Shown piece by piece: positions 15,311-23,677 of a DNA stretch of 41,874 nt (the stretch's first letter is position 1; each line of letters begins with the position of its first letter). Position numbers and translations under genes: made by a program. Below the pieces are notes generated by a model, which was not told the DNA's origin, made no database searches, and saw only the letters and a list, made by a program, of their open reading frames with translations. This DNA comes from Modestobacter altitudinis. Its GTDB lineage: Bacteria; Actinomycetota; Actinomycetes; Mycobacteriales; Geodermatophilaceae. The stretch covers positions 1 through 41,874 of the forward strand of contig NZ_SJEW01000044.1 of assembly GCF_005930475.1 (NCBI RefSeq). Reading direction: 5' to 3'.

Positions 15311-15972
15311 CCCGTGTCGTGTCGCGTACGTCGCCCGGCTCCCTGTCGCTTCCGGAGGCGGTCGAGCTGACCCGTACCGGCGACGTGTGGGTCTTCCGCG
15401 GCGGGTCCCTCGCCGACCGTGCCGTCCAGACGGTCACCAACGCCCCGGTCAACCACGTCGGCGTCGCCGTCGTGCTCGACGACCTGCCGCCGCTGCTGTG
15501 GCACGCCGAGCTCGGGCACTCGCTGGCCGACGTGTGGTCCGGCCGGCACCAGCGGGGCGTCCAGCTGCACGACCTCTCCGACGCCGTCTGCGTGTGGAAG
15601 AAGCGGTACGGCCAGCAGGCCTGGCTGCGGCAGCTGGTCGGCCCGGCCGAGGACGGCGGGGTGACCCGGGAGATGGAGGACGCCGTCCTGCGCACCATCG
15701 CCCGGCTCGACGGCAAGCCGTTCCCGACCACCCGGCACCTGGCGCGCGGCTGGCTGACCGGGAAGGTGCGCCGGCGCCTGAGCAACGACACCATCTTCTG
15801 CGCGGAGCTGGCAGCGACCACCTACACCGCGATGGGCCTGCTGGCCGCGAACCGGCCGCTGAACGCCTACGACCCGGGCAGCTTCTGGTCCGGCGACGAC
15901 CTCCCGCTCGTCGACGCCGAGCTGGGCCGGGAGATCCGGGTCGACGTCCCGGCCGGCCCGGAGTGCGGGTAG
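15301..15972 (+). CDS. Permuted NlpC/P60-like (YiiX/YebB-type) cysteine hydrolase-like protein
   Basis: 223 residues from GTG 15301. The early segment TRTGDVWVFRGGSLADRAVQ followed by VNHVGVAV places the catalytic-type His at about residue 52; the Cys lies late, in IFCAELAATTY (Cys 167). This His-before-Cys order is that of circularly permuted papain-like NlpC/P60 relatives (YiiX/YebB/DUF830), proposed to act on lipid or peptide amide bonds. No signal peptide is visible, so it may be cytoplasmic. The start is chosen because it is exactly six bases after TATGTT; an ATG at 15280 would overlap the divergent gene's start codon. It ends 7 bases from a convergent gene. Confidence 0.7.
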   Translation: MAHSRVVSRTSPGSLSLPEAVELTRTGDVWVFRGGSLADRAVQTVTNAPVNHVGVAVVLDDLPPLLWHAELGHSLADVWSGRHQRGVQLHDLSDAVCVWKKRYGQQAWLRQLVGPAEDGGVTREMEDAVLRTIARLDGKPFPTTRHLARGWLTGKVRRRLSNDTIFCAELAATTYTAMGLLAANRPLNAYDPGSFWSGDDLPLVDAELGREIRVDVPAGPECG

Positions 15973-15979
15973 CGCCGGT

Positions 15980-16354
15980 TCAGACCGCGACCCAGCGGTT
16001 GACCAGCGCGACGATCGCCTCTTGCTGCGCGGCGACCTCCGCCGGGTCGCCGAGGGTGAGCACCGCGCGGTCAGCGGCCACCCAGCGCAGCAGCCCGGCG
16101 TCGTCGCCGAACTCGAAGCCCTCGGTGTCCTGCGGCTTGGCACCGCGGTGGAACACCAGCTGCAGGTGGTCGGCGGGGAAGAGCCGGAAGGTGACCCGGT
16201 CGACGCCGCGGTGACAGAAGCTCGGGGCCTTCCACTTCACGTGCTCGGTGAGCTCGTCGTTGGAGGCCATGATCGCGGCGCGGAGCCGGCGGACGTCGTC
16301 GGCGCGGGGGTGCTGCAGGTCGGCGAGGAACTCCTCGACGGTGGGCTGGGCCAT
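15980..16354 (-). CDS. DUF1801 (YdhG-like) protein
   Basis: 124 residues. Opening TVEEFLADLQHPRADDVRRL, then ASNDELTEHVKWKAPSF and a C-terminal helix with VALVNRWVAV match the DUF1801/YdhG family, small cytosolic proteins related in fold to frataxin-like domains with no settled role. ATG 16354 lies seven bases after CAGGCT, one base longer than the leaderless pattern. It follows the GAF-ANTAR gene by 31 bases on the same strand and may share its transcript. Confidence 0.8.
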   Translation of the reverse strand: MAQPTVEEFLADLQHPRADDVRRLRAAIMASNDELTEHVKWKAPSFCHRGVDRVTFRLFPADHLQLVFHRGAKPQDTEGFEFGDDAGLLRWVAADRAVLTLGDPAEVAAQQEAIVALVNRWVAV

Positions 16355-16385
16355 GCCGCCCAGCCTGCCAAAGACCCCCGACGGT

Positions 16386-17120
16386 TCAGTCCCCGCCGGG
16401 CCGGCACAGCACGTCGGCAGGCCGGACCCGGCCGCTGACCAGGTCCGCCGCGACGGAGTCCACCGACCGGCCGGCGGAGTAGGAGTAGGCCCGGAGCAGC
16501 GCGAGGGCCGCCGGGGCGTCGACGTCGAGGGCGACGCAGGTCCGGTCCACCGCCGTCCACACCACCGCCCGCCGCCGGGCCGGGGGGCTGTGCAGCCACT
16601 CCGGACCGCTCTCCACCGTCCAGGACGACCAGACGAGAGCATCGGTGAGCGCGGAGGTGACCAGGTCGGCGACGGTGAGCGCCGCGAACACGTCCAGCCG
16701 TGGCACGTCGGCGGCGTCGGCGAAGAAGAGGTTCATCGCGCCGACCCGGGTCAGGGGCGAGCGCAGCGGCAAGGAGGCGATGCCGCGGAACGGGGTCTCG
16801 TCCACCAGGAGGTCGGCGTAGGCGGGCCAGCGCCGGCGGATGTCCTCCTCGACGACGAACACCGGCTGCCCGGTCTCGTGGGCGAGCAGGCACGGGCCGG
16901 TGCCCACGGTGAACTCCAGCCGTTCGGCCCGGGCGGCGTCCGCCGAGCTCGCGCCCAGCGGTGAGCGGCCGGTCTCCGCGGCCAGCAGGCTCAGCCCCGC
17001 GCCGTCGACACCGAGCGCCTCGGCGGCGGCCCGGGCGAGCCGGCCGGGCAGCAGGTGCCCGTCGTCCCCCGCCCCCGCGTCGGCGGCGAGGGTCGCCGTG
17101 AAGCGCGCGATGAGGTCCAC
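16386..17120 (-). CDS. GAF and ANTAR domain protein
   Basis: 244 residues. Residues about 15-165 form a GAF sensor domain (LGVDGAGLSLLAAETGR, EFTVGTGPCLLAHETGQPVF, GIASLPLR, RVGAMNLFF). The C-terminal part from about 178 (PARRRAVVWTAVDRT, then ALALLRAYSYSAGRSVDSVA) matches the ANTAR RNA-binding antiterminator domain. Such proteins sense a ligand or redox state and bind paired RNA hairpins. GTG 17120 is chosen because a GGAGGAGGA ribosome site lies about 10 bases upstream. It lies 50 bases downstream of cydDC on the same strand and may be co-transcribed with the bd oxidase genes. Confidence 0.85.
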   Translation of the reverse strand: MDLIARFTATLAADAGAGDDGHLLPGRLARAAAEALGVDGAGLSLLAAETGRSPLGASSADAARAERLEFTVGTGPCLLAHETGQPVFVVEEDIRRRWPAYADLLVDETPFRGIASLPLRSPLTRVGAMNLFFADAADVPRLDVFAALTVADLVTSALTDALVWSSWTVESGPEWLHSPPARRRAVVWTAVDRTCVALDVDAPAALALLRAYSYSAGRSVDSVAADLVSGRVRPADVLCRPGGD

Positions 17121-17170
17121 CGGTCCACATTCCTCCTCCGGCGGGCTCGGCGCACGGTGAGGGGCTCCGC

Positions 17171-20100
17171 TCAGCGGCGCGCCGGTGCCGGTGCGTGCGG
17201 AGCGAGTGTCAGCACGCTGTCCTGCTCACCGGCGACCGCGGGGTCGTGGGTGACGCAGACGACCAGCCGCCCGGCCAGCGCCCGGCGCAGGTCGGTCACC
17301 AGCGCGGCGGCGGTCGGCGGGTCCAGGTGCGCGGTGGGCTCGTCGAGCAGGACGACGTCCCGGTCGGCCAGCAGCGCCCGGGCGACGGCCAGCCGGCGGC
17401 GCTCGCCGCCGGACAGTGCGGTGCCGCCCGCGCCGACCGGGGTGTCCAGGCCCGCGGGCAGGTCGGCCAGCAGCGCGCCCAGCCCGGCGGCGGTCAGCGC
17501 CGTCCGCATCGCCTGCTCGCCGTCCGGACCGGCCAGCTCGCCCCGCGGGCGGGCCAGTGCCAGGTTGGCGCGCACCGAGGCGTCGAAGACGTGCGCGTCC
17601 TGCGGGCACCAGGCGATCGCGGCTTGCACGTCGGCGCGGGTCAGCCGGTCGGTCGGCACGGGCCGGCGGCCGTCGCCGAGCACGTACTCGCCCGAGGCCG
17701 GCCGCAGCGAGGCCATCAGCACCGACAGGAGCGTCGACTTGCCCGAGCCGGACGGCCCGGTGACCACCAGCCAGCCGGAGCCGGCCGTCGCGACCAGGTC
17801 CAGGTCGGCGAGGACGGCGGGGCGGCCCGGCCAGCCGGCGGTGAGCCGCTCGGTGGCGAGCTCGCGCACCGGCGCCGGGGCGGCGACCCGGTCCTCGGGT
17901 GCCGGGTCGGCCGCGACCGGCTCGGCGAGCACGGCCTCCACCCGGGACCGCGCGTCCCGCCAGGCCGTCCGGTTCCGCCGGGTCGACCCGATCGCGGTGA
18001 GCGGTTCGAGCAGGGCGAGCGGGGCGAGGGCGAGGACGGCGGCGACCGGGGCGTCCAGCCGGCCGGCCTGCACCGCGGCAGCGCCGGCCCAGAGCGCCAG
18101 CACGGCGGCCGAGCCGGTGGCGAGCACCGCGACCGCGTCGCCGAGCGCGGCGGCCGCGGCACCGGCCTGGGCGGCCCGGCCCTGCCGGCGGCCCAGCTCG
18201 TCGAGCCGGTCGGCCGCGGCCGGTGCCAGCCCGTGGGCGCGGAGGTCGGCCGCCGCCTCGAGGGTGGCGGTGGTCTCGCGGAGGGTCACCGTCTGCAGCT
18301 CGGCTGCGGACCGGGCGACGCCGCGGTCCGCCCAGCGGTGCACGCCGACCGTGACCAGCACCGCGGCGCCGACCACCGCGGCGACCAGCGCGCCGCCCCG
18401 CGGGTCGAGGACCGCGAGCACCGCCGTCGTCCCGGTGAGCACGACGCCCGCGACCCACTGCGGGGCGACCACCCGCACCGAGAGGTCCTGGAGCAGCCCG
18501 ACGTCCCCGACCAGGCGGGCCAGCGCCCGGCCCGGCGTCCGGTCGGCCGCGGGTCCCTGGGCGACCAGCGCGCTCCACAGCCGCAGCCGGGTGGCCGAGG
18601 CCAGCCGGAAGGCGGCGTCGTGGGTGGCCAGCCGCTCCAGCCAGCGCAGCACCGCCCGGCCCAGGCCCGAGGCGCGCACGGCGACGATCGCCACCATCAG
18701 GGTGAGGATCGGCGGCTGCTCGGCGGCGCGCACGATCAGCCAGCCGGAGACCGCGGTGAGCGCGATGCCGAAGGCGCTGGAGGCGGCGCCCGCGGCGACC
18801 GCCCGGACCACCGCCCGCCGCGGCCACGACAACCCCGCGTCCCGGCCGGGTCCTGCCTTCGTGGCCACATCGGCCACGACGGCCAACGGCTCGATCGCCT
18901 TTGTGGCCACAAAGGCGCGGTGGGGCGCAAGGAGGGGGGCCGACGGGGGCAGGGCCGGGACGCCGGGGAGCTCGACGGTGCGGTCGGCCAGGGCGGCGAG
19001 GGCCGGCTCGTGGGTGACCAGCACGGTGCACAGCGAGCCGCGCAGCCGGAGCAGCAGCTCGGCGACGGCGGCGGTGGAGTCCGCGTCCAGCGACGCGGTC
19101 GGCTCGTCCAGCAGCAGCACCCGGGCGCCGCGCTGCACCCGGACCAGCGCCCGGGCCAGGGCGACCCGCTGCAGCTCGCCGGGGGAGAGGGTGCGGCAGG
19201 CCCGCTCGCGCAGGTGGGTGCCCTGCACCCAGTCCAGCGCGGTGTCGGCCAGGTCGGTGGCGCGGCCGGCCTCCACGTCCCCGGCGTGCCGGCGCAGCTC
19301 GTCGACGACGGTGCCGGCGACCGTGGTCGGGGCCTGCGGGACGACGGCGACGTCGGCCGGCCGCAGCACCGTGCCGCTGACCCGGGCGCTCGCTCCGTCG
19401 AGCAGCTGCCCGGCGAGGACGGCGAGGACGGTCGACTTGCCCGAGCCGCTCGGCCCGCGCAGCGCGACCAGCTCACCGGGGTCGACGGTGAACGACGCGC
19501 CGTCCACCGCGGGACCGCCCCGGCCGGGGAAGGTGACGGTCAGGTCGTCGACGGTGAGGCCGCGCGGCCGGCCGGCCGGGAGCTCGCCCACGACGGGCCG
19601 CGGCGCCGGGGTGGCGAGCACCGCGCGGGCGGCGGCCGCGGCCTCGGCGGCGTCCTCGGAGGCGTGGTGCGCCGAGCCCAGCGCGCGCAGCGGGGCGAAC
19701 GCCTCCGGCGCCAGCAGCAGGGCGAGCAGGGCGACGTCCAGGTCCATCGAGCCGTGCGTCAGCCGGACGCCGACGGTGACCGCGACCAGCGCGACCGACA
19801 GCGTGGCCAGCACCTCGAGCACCAGCGCGGACAGGAACGCGGTGCGCAGCGTGGCCAACGTCCGGCGGCGGTGGGTCTCGCCGAGCTCGGCCAGCGCGGC
19901 GAGCTGGTCGGCGGCGCGGCCCAGGCCGACCAGCACCGGCAGCCCGCGGACCAGCTCGGCGACGTGCCCGGCGATCCGGTCCAGCGCGCGGGCGGCCTCG
20001 GCCGTCTCGTCCCGGGTGTGCAGCCCGACCAGCGCCATGAACAGCGGCACCAGCGGCAGGGTGACCGCGACCAGCAGGGCGGACAGCCGGTCGGTGACGC

Positions 20101-20605
20101 CGAGGACGACGAGCAGCACCGGCGGGACGACGGCGGTCTGGGCCAGCGCGGGCAGGTAGGTGGCGAGCGCGGGGCCGAGGTCGTGCAGTCGGGTGGTGGC
20201 CAGCACGGCGGCCGGTCCGGTGCCGCCGGCCGCCGAGGCGGCCTCGCCCTCGCCGTCCAGCAGCCGGGTGAGCAGCCGGCGGCGCAGGGCGTCCTCGGCC
20301 CGGCGGGCGTCCCGCGCGGCCAGCACCTGGCCCAGCCCGGACCCCGCCGCCCGGACGGCCGCCCCGGCCAGGGCGACCAGCAGGGCCGTGCCGGGCGTCG
20401 TCCCGCCGGCGACGTCGGCCACCGCCCGGGCCAGCCCGGCGGCGAGCAGCACCACGCCCGCGGTCTGGACCAGCGCCAGGGCCGCGGCCCGGGCCAGCGC
20501 GCCGGTCAGCCCCGGCACCCCGGCGAGCGCCCCCAGCGGCCCGCGCCCCGCGCCCGCCGGCTCGCCATTGTGGCCACTTCGGCGATCCCCAGGACGACGG
20601 TTCAT
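17171..20605 (-). CDS. cydDC: Fused CydDC-type thiol-reductant ABC exporter
   Basis: 1144 residues: CydD and CydC in one chain, each with a six-helix membrane domain and an ATPase domain. Half 1: Walker A GPSGSGKST near 385, signature LSPGELQRVALARAL near 472, Walker B VLLLDEPTASLD near 500. Half 2: Walker A GPSGSGKST near 950, signature LSGGERRRLAVARALL near 1062, Walker B VVLLDEPTAHLD near 1083. CydDC exports glutathione/cysteine in E. coli and is needed to assemble cytochrome bd; actinobacteria lack glutathione, so the thiol here is unknown. ATG 20605 overlaps the cydB stop (ATGA). The linker at 563-583 and residues 8-14 are encoded by GTGGCCAC palindromes. Fused CydDC is known in several actinobacteria. 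Confidence 0.93.
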   Translation of the reverse strand: MNRRPGDRRSGHNGEPAGAGRGPLGALAGVPGLTGALARAAALALVQTAGVVLLAAGLARAVADVAGGTTPGTALLVALAGAAVRAAGSGLGQVLAARDARRAEDALRRRLLTRLLDGEGEAASAAGGTGPAAVLATTRLHDLGPALATYLPALAQTAVVPPVLLVVLGVTDRLSALLVAVTLPLVPLFMALVGLHTRDETAEAARALDRIAGHVAELVRGLPVLVGLGRAADQLAALAELGETHRRRTLATLRTAFLSALVLEVLATLSVALVAVTVGVRLTHGSMDLDVALLALLLAPEAFAPLRALGSAHHASEDAAEAAAAARAVLATPAPRPVVGELPAGRPRGLTVDDLTVTFPGRGGPAVDGASFTVDPGELVALRGPSGSGKSTVLAVLAGQLLDGASARVSGTVLRPADVAVVPQAPTTVAGTVVDELRRHAGDVEAGRATDLADTALDWVQGTHLRERACRTLSPGELQRVALARALVRVQRGARVLLLDEPTASLDADSTAAVAELLLRLRGSLCTVLVTHEPALAALADRTVELPGVPALPPSAPLLAPHRAFVATKAIEPLAVVADVATKAGPGRDAGLSWPRRAVVRAVAAGAASSAFGIALTAVSGWLIVRAAEQPPILTLMVAIVAVRASGLGRAVLRWLERLATHDAAFRLASATRLRLWSALVAQGPAADRTPGRALARLVGDVGLLQDLSVRVVAPQWVAGVVLTGTTAVLAVLDPRGGALVAAVVGAAVLVTVGVHRWADRGVARSAAELQTVTLRETTATLEAAADLRAHGLAPAAADRLDELGRRQGRAAQAGAAAAALGDAVAVLATGSAAVLALWAGAAAVQAGRLDAPVAAVLALAPLALLEPLTAIGSTRRNRTAWRDARSRVEAVLAEPVAADPAPEDRVAAPAPVRELATERLTAGWPGRPAVLADLDLVATAGSGWLVVTGPSGSGKSTLLSVLMASLRPASGEYVLGDGRRPVPTDRLTRADVQAAIAWCPQDAHVFDASVRANLALARPRGELAGPDGEQAMRTALTAAGLGALLADLPAGLDTPVGAGGTALSGGERRRLAVARALLADRDVVLLDEPTAHLDPPTAAALVTDLRRALAGRLVVCVTHDPAVAGEQDSVLTLAPHAPAPARR
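18855..18874. repeat. Imperfect GTGGCCAC palindrome in the cydDC linker
   Basis: GCCTTCGTGGCCACATCGGC, a three-mismatch copy of the perfect palindrome 22 bases further on. It encodes part of the D/C linker. Confidence 0.55.
18897..18916. repeat. Perfect 20-base palindrome in the cydDC linker
   Basis: GCCTTTGTGGCCACAAAGGC reads the same on both strands. The AT-containing core is unusual against the very GC-rich surroundings. It lies at the CydD/CydC junction. Confidence 0.65.
20564..20583. repeat. Third GTGGCCAC element near the cydDC start
   Basis: GCCATTGTGGCCACTTCGGC, similar in layout to the two linker copies, within codons 8-14 of cydDC. Confidence 0.5.
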
Positions 20606-21615
20606 GCGGTCACCGGCTCCGGCGCCGTCGCCGGCTCGGCGGACAGGCGCTTGCGGAACACCCAGTAGGTCCAGGCCTGGTAGCCGAGCACGACGGGGAG
20701 CCCGACGCCGGCCGCCCAGGTCATCACGGTGAGCGTGTAGTCGCTGACCGAGGCGTCGGAGATGGTCACGTCGAAGGCGGGGTCGATCGTCGAGGGGACG
20801 ACGACCGGGTAGGCCGCACCGAAGATCGTGGCCGCCGAGCCGAGCAGCACCACCGCCCAGGCGGCGAAGGCCTGGCCCTCCCGGTCGACCCGGATCCGCG
20901 CCCATGCGACGAGCACGGCCAGCGCGGCGACCAGCAGCAGCACCGCGGTGGCGACCGTGCCCGAGCGCAGCTGGACCAGCAGCGCCCACAGCAGCAGCGG
21001 CAGCGCGGCCACCGGCGCCCAGCGCCGGGCGAAGGCGCGGGCGGCCAGCCGCACCGGGCCGTCGGTCTTCAAGGCCAGGAACACCGCGCCGTGCACCAGG
21101 GAGAACCCGAGGACGGCGACCGCGCCCAGCAGCGCCGACCAGCCGAGCCCGGCGAAGGCGCCGCCGACCCGGTTGCCGTCGGCGTCGATCGGCAGCCCCA
21201 GCGTGGTGGCCCCGAGGGCGGCGCCGATGCCGAGGGAGGCGATGAGCGAGCCGGCGGTGATGACGTGGGTCCAGGTGGTGTCCCAGCTCGCGGCGGAGTG
21301 GGAGTGCCGCCACTCGAAGGCGACCGCCCGGATGATCAGCCCGACCAGCACCAGCACGAACGGCAGGTACAGGGCGGGCAGCCAGGTGGCGTACCAGCCG
21401 GGGAACGCGGCGAAGACCGCGCCGGCGGCGGTGATCAGCCACACCTCGTTGCCGTCCCACAGCGGCCCGATCGACCGGAGCATCAGGTGCCGGTCCTGCG
21501 TGCGGCGGCCGAGCACCGGCAGCAGTGCGGCGACGCCGAAGTCGAAGCCCTCGAGCAGCAGGAAGCCGGTCCAGAGCACCGCGACGGCGACGAACCAGAC
21601 GGTCTGCAGGTCCAT
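20602..21615 (-). CDS. cydB: Cytochrome bd oxidase subunit II
   Basis: 337 residues with eight to nine membrane segments. The N-terminus MDLQTVWFVAVAVLWTGFLL then EGFDFGVAALLP is the conserved CydB opening, followed by GPLWDGNEVWLITAAGAVFAAFP and FEWRHS. It supports CydA in the membrane quinol oxidase that reduces oxygen to water. ATG 21615 has GGAGA nearby upstream; the longer upstream extension is antisense-like and polar. The gene follows cydA by 10 bases and its stop overlaps cydDC, so all three are one operon. No small CydX-type gene was seen. Confidence 0.96.
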   Translation of the reverse strand: MDLQTVWFVAVAVLWTGFLLLEGFDFGVAALLPVLGRRTQDRHLMLRSIGPLWDGNEVWLITAAGAVFAAFPGWYATWLPALYLPFVLVLVGLIIRAVAFEWRHSHSAASWDTTWTHVITAGSLIASLGIGAALGATTLGLPIDADGNRVGGAFAGLGWSALLGAVAVLGFSLVHGAVFLALKTDGPVRLAARAFARRWAPVAALPLLLWALLVQLRSGTVATAVLLLVAALAVLVAWARIRVDREGQAFAAWAVVLLGSAATIFGAAYPVVVPSTIDPAFDVTISDASVSDYTLTVMTWAAGVGLPVVLGYQAWTYWVFRKRLSAEPATAPEPVTA

Positions 21616-21625
21616 GACAGGTCTC

Positions 21626-23176
21626 CTAGTAGGCGAACGACAGGACGTCGTCGGTCTGGTCGCGGCCACCGGGCAGGTCGTCGTCCGGCGTGCCCTCGGG
21701 GGTGTGGCCGGGTGTGGGGGCGCCGTCCCCGGTGGTGATGCCGCGGCGGACGAAGCGCACCAGCAGCCACGCCTCGACGACGGCCAGCGCGCCGTAGAGC
21801 GCGGTGAGGGTGACCAGCGAGGTCAGCACCTCGCCGGCGCTGACGCCGGGGGAGACGGCCTGGGCGGTGAAGAAGTACACCTGGTCGGCGCGCGGGACGT
21901 CGGGGTTCGGGTAGACGACGAAGGGCTGGCGGCCCATCTCGGTGAAGATCCACCCCGAGGCGTTGGCGACGAACGGGGCGCCGACCGCCAGCAGCGAGCC
22001 GTAGACGGCGACCGGGTTCGTCGGCACCCGCCCCCTGCGGGTCGCCCAGAGCGCGTAGGCGCCGACCGCCGCCGAGACCGAGCCCATGCCGATCATCAGC
22101 CGGAAGTTCCAGTAGGTGACGGCCAGCAGCGGGGTGTAGTCGATCGGCTCGCCGGCCTTGTCGCCGTAGGACGGGTCGTCGGGGTAGGTGGCGCCGTAGG
22201 CCGCGGCGTAGGTCTCCTGCAGCTCGTTGACGCCGGGCACGGCGGTGGAGAAGTCGCCGTGGGCGAGGTAGGAGAGCAGGTAGGGGACGGTCCAGGAGTG
22301 GACGTCGTCGCACTCGTTGGAGCCGAGCTTGCCGACGGCGAAGATCGAGAAGGGTGCCGGCGCCTCGGTCTCGCAGAGCGCCTCGGCCGAGGACATCTTC
22401 AGCGGCTGCTGCTCGTACATGAGCTTGCCCTGGATGTCGCCGGTGACGGCGGTGAGCAGGAACGCGGCGACCGAGACGTAACCGCCCAGTCGCACCGAGC
22501 GGCGCCAGACGCTGTGCTCCACGTCGGTGGCCGGGGCGTTCGCCAGCTTCCGCTTGCGCAGGTGCCACAGCCCGATCCCGACGAGTGCGGCGCCCGCGAC
22601 CATGAGCGCGGCGACGACGGTGTGGCTGAACGCGGCCAGGGCGGTGTTGTTGGTCAGCACCGCGAGGAAGTCGACCTGCTCCGGCCGGCCGGTGGCGTCG
22701 TCGGTGACGACGCCGACCGGGTGCTGCATCCAGCTGTTGGCCGCGATGATGAAGTACGCGCTGACCACCGAGCCGATGACCGCGGCCCACAGCGTGGCCA
22801 GGTGCACCTTCTTCGGGATCCGGCCCCAGCCGAAGATCCACAGGCCCAGGAACGTGGACTCGAGGAAGAACGCGAGCAGCGCCTCGAGTGCGAGCAGCGA
22901 GCCGAACACGTCGCCGACGAAGCGGCTGTACGCGCTCCAGGCCAGCCCGAACTGGAACTCCTGGACCAGGCCGGTGGCCACGCCCAGGACGAAGTTGATC
23001 AGGTAGATGCGGCCCCAGAAGCGGGTCATCCGCAGCCACTCGGGCTTGTCGGTGCGCACCCACATCGTGTGCATGACCGCGACCAGGATCCCCAGCCCGA
23101 TGGTCAGCGGGACCATCAGGAAGTGGTAGACGGTGGTGATCCCGAACTGCCACCGGGCGATGTCCAACACGTCCAC
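21626..23176 (-). CDS. cydA: Cytochrome bd oxidase subunit I
   Basis: 516 residues. MDVLDIARWQFGITTVYHFL carries the heme ligand His 18; FFLESTFLGLWIFGW follows in the fourth helix; AANSWMQHPVGV and GWIFTEMGRQPFVVYPNPDV are core family motifs, the last preceding the quinol-binding region. The length fits a short-Q-loop form. CydA oxidises menaquinol and reduces oxygen without pumping protons and works at low oxygen or under stress. GTG 23176 has a GGAGGAA ribosome site. The gene is divergent from a BlaI repressor with two matching operators between them. Confidence 0.97.
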   Translation of the reverse strand: MDVLDIARWQFGITTVYHFLMVPLTIGLGILVAVMHTMWVRTDKPEWLRMTRFWGRIYLINFVLGVATGLVQEFQFGLAWSAYSRFVGDVFGSLLALEALLAFFLESTFLGLWIFGWGRIPKKVHLATLWAAVIGSVVSAYFIIAANSWMQHPVGVVTDDATGRPEQVDFLAVLTNNTALAAFSHTVVAALMVAGAALVGIGLWHLRKRKLANAPATDVEHSVWRRSVRLGGYVSVAAFLLTAVTGDIQGKLMYEQQPLKMSSAEALCETEAPAPFSIFAVGKLGSNECDDVHSWTVPYLLSYLAHGDFSTAVPGVNELQETYAAAYGATYPDDPSYGDKAGEPIDYTPLLAVTYWNFRLMIGMGSVSAAVGAYALWATRRGRVPTNPVAVYGSLLAVGAPFVANASGWIFTEMGRQPFVVYPNPDVPRADQVYFFTAQAVSPGVSAGEVLTSLVTLTALYGALAVVEAWLLVRFVRRGITTGDGAPTPGHTPEGTPDDDLPGGRDQTDDVLSFAY

Positions 23177-23216
23177 CGGGGTTCCTCCAGCCGCTGACGT
23201 ACGATCGACACGTCCT

Positions 23217-23233
23217 TTCTACGCCGAGTAGAA
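23217..23233. promoter_or_regulatory. BlaI-type operator 1
   Basis: TTCTACGCCGAGTAGAA: six-base arms TTCTAC and GTAGAA around five bases, in the shared cydA/blaI promoter region. The form resembles BlaI/MecI/CopY operators with TAC/GTA half-sites. Confidence 0.7.
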
Positions 23234-23240
23234 GAGTTTC

Positions 23241-23255
23241 TCTACGACACGTAGA
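23241..23255. promoter_or_regulatory. BlaI-type operator 2
   Basis: TCTACGACACGTAGA: arms TCTACG and CGTAGA, same TCTAC-N5-GTAGA frame as operator 1, with centres 23 bases apart (about two helical turns), so dimers could bind on one face. Confidence 0.7.
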
Positions 23256-23289
23256 AGACGCGCCGTGTGAGCTGGCCGACAGGAGAACG

Positions 23290-23655
23290 ATGAACACGCT
23301 GGGAGATCTGGAACGCGCGGTGCTGGAGCACCTGTGGGCCGTCGGTGCGCCGGTCTCCGCCACCCAGCTGCGCGACTCCTTCGCCGACCGCGGCCTCGCG
23401 CTGACCACGGTGCACACGGTGCTGAGCCGCCTGGAGCAGAAGGGCTTCGTCGACCACGACGACGCCCGGCCCCGGCAGTTCCGGGCCCGCGGCAGCCGGG
23501 AGGAGCACGTCGCCGAGCTGATGCACGAGGTGCTCGGCCAGGCCGGCGACCGGCAGGCCGCGCTGGCCCGCTTCGTCGGCAGCGTCGGGGACGACGAGGT
23601 GCGGATGCTGCGCGAGCTGCTGGCCGGCGCCGGGGACGACGCCGCGGCGCGCTGA
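23290..23655 (+). CDS. BlaI/MecI/CopY-family transcriptional repressor
   Basis: 121 residues, the normal size. Winged helix-turn-helix: LGDLERAVLEHLWAVGAPVS, then LALTTVHTVLSRLEQKGFVD and the wing RPRQFRARGSREEHV; the C-terminal helices dimerise. Family members repress until cleaved by a partnered membrane metalloprotease. ATG 23290 has an AGGAGA ribosome site. Two matching operators lie in the 113-base gap to the divergent cydA, so it probably represses itself, the M56 gene (22 bases downstream) and the cyd operon. That regulatory link is inferred from position. Confidence 0.93.
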   Translation: MNTLGDLERAVLEHLWAVGAPVSATQLRDSFADRGLALTTVHTVLSRLEQKGFVDHDDARPRQFRARGSREEHVAELMHEVLGQAGDRQAALARFVGSVGDDEVRMLRELLAGAGDDAAAR

Positions 23656-23677
23656 CCGCGCCGTCCCGATCCCCGAC

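Noticed and set aside
17055..20668. Plus-strand open frames of over 1000 codons opposite cydDC
   Set aside because: Low-complexity Ser/Arg/Ala or Gly/Arg/Gln composition, and the minus strand carries a well-supported ABC exporter.
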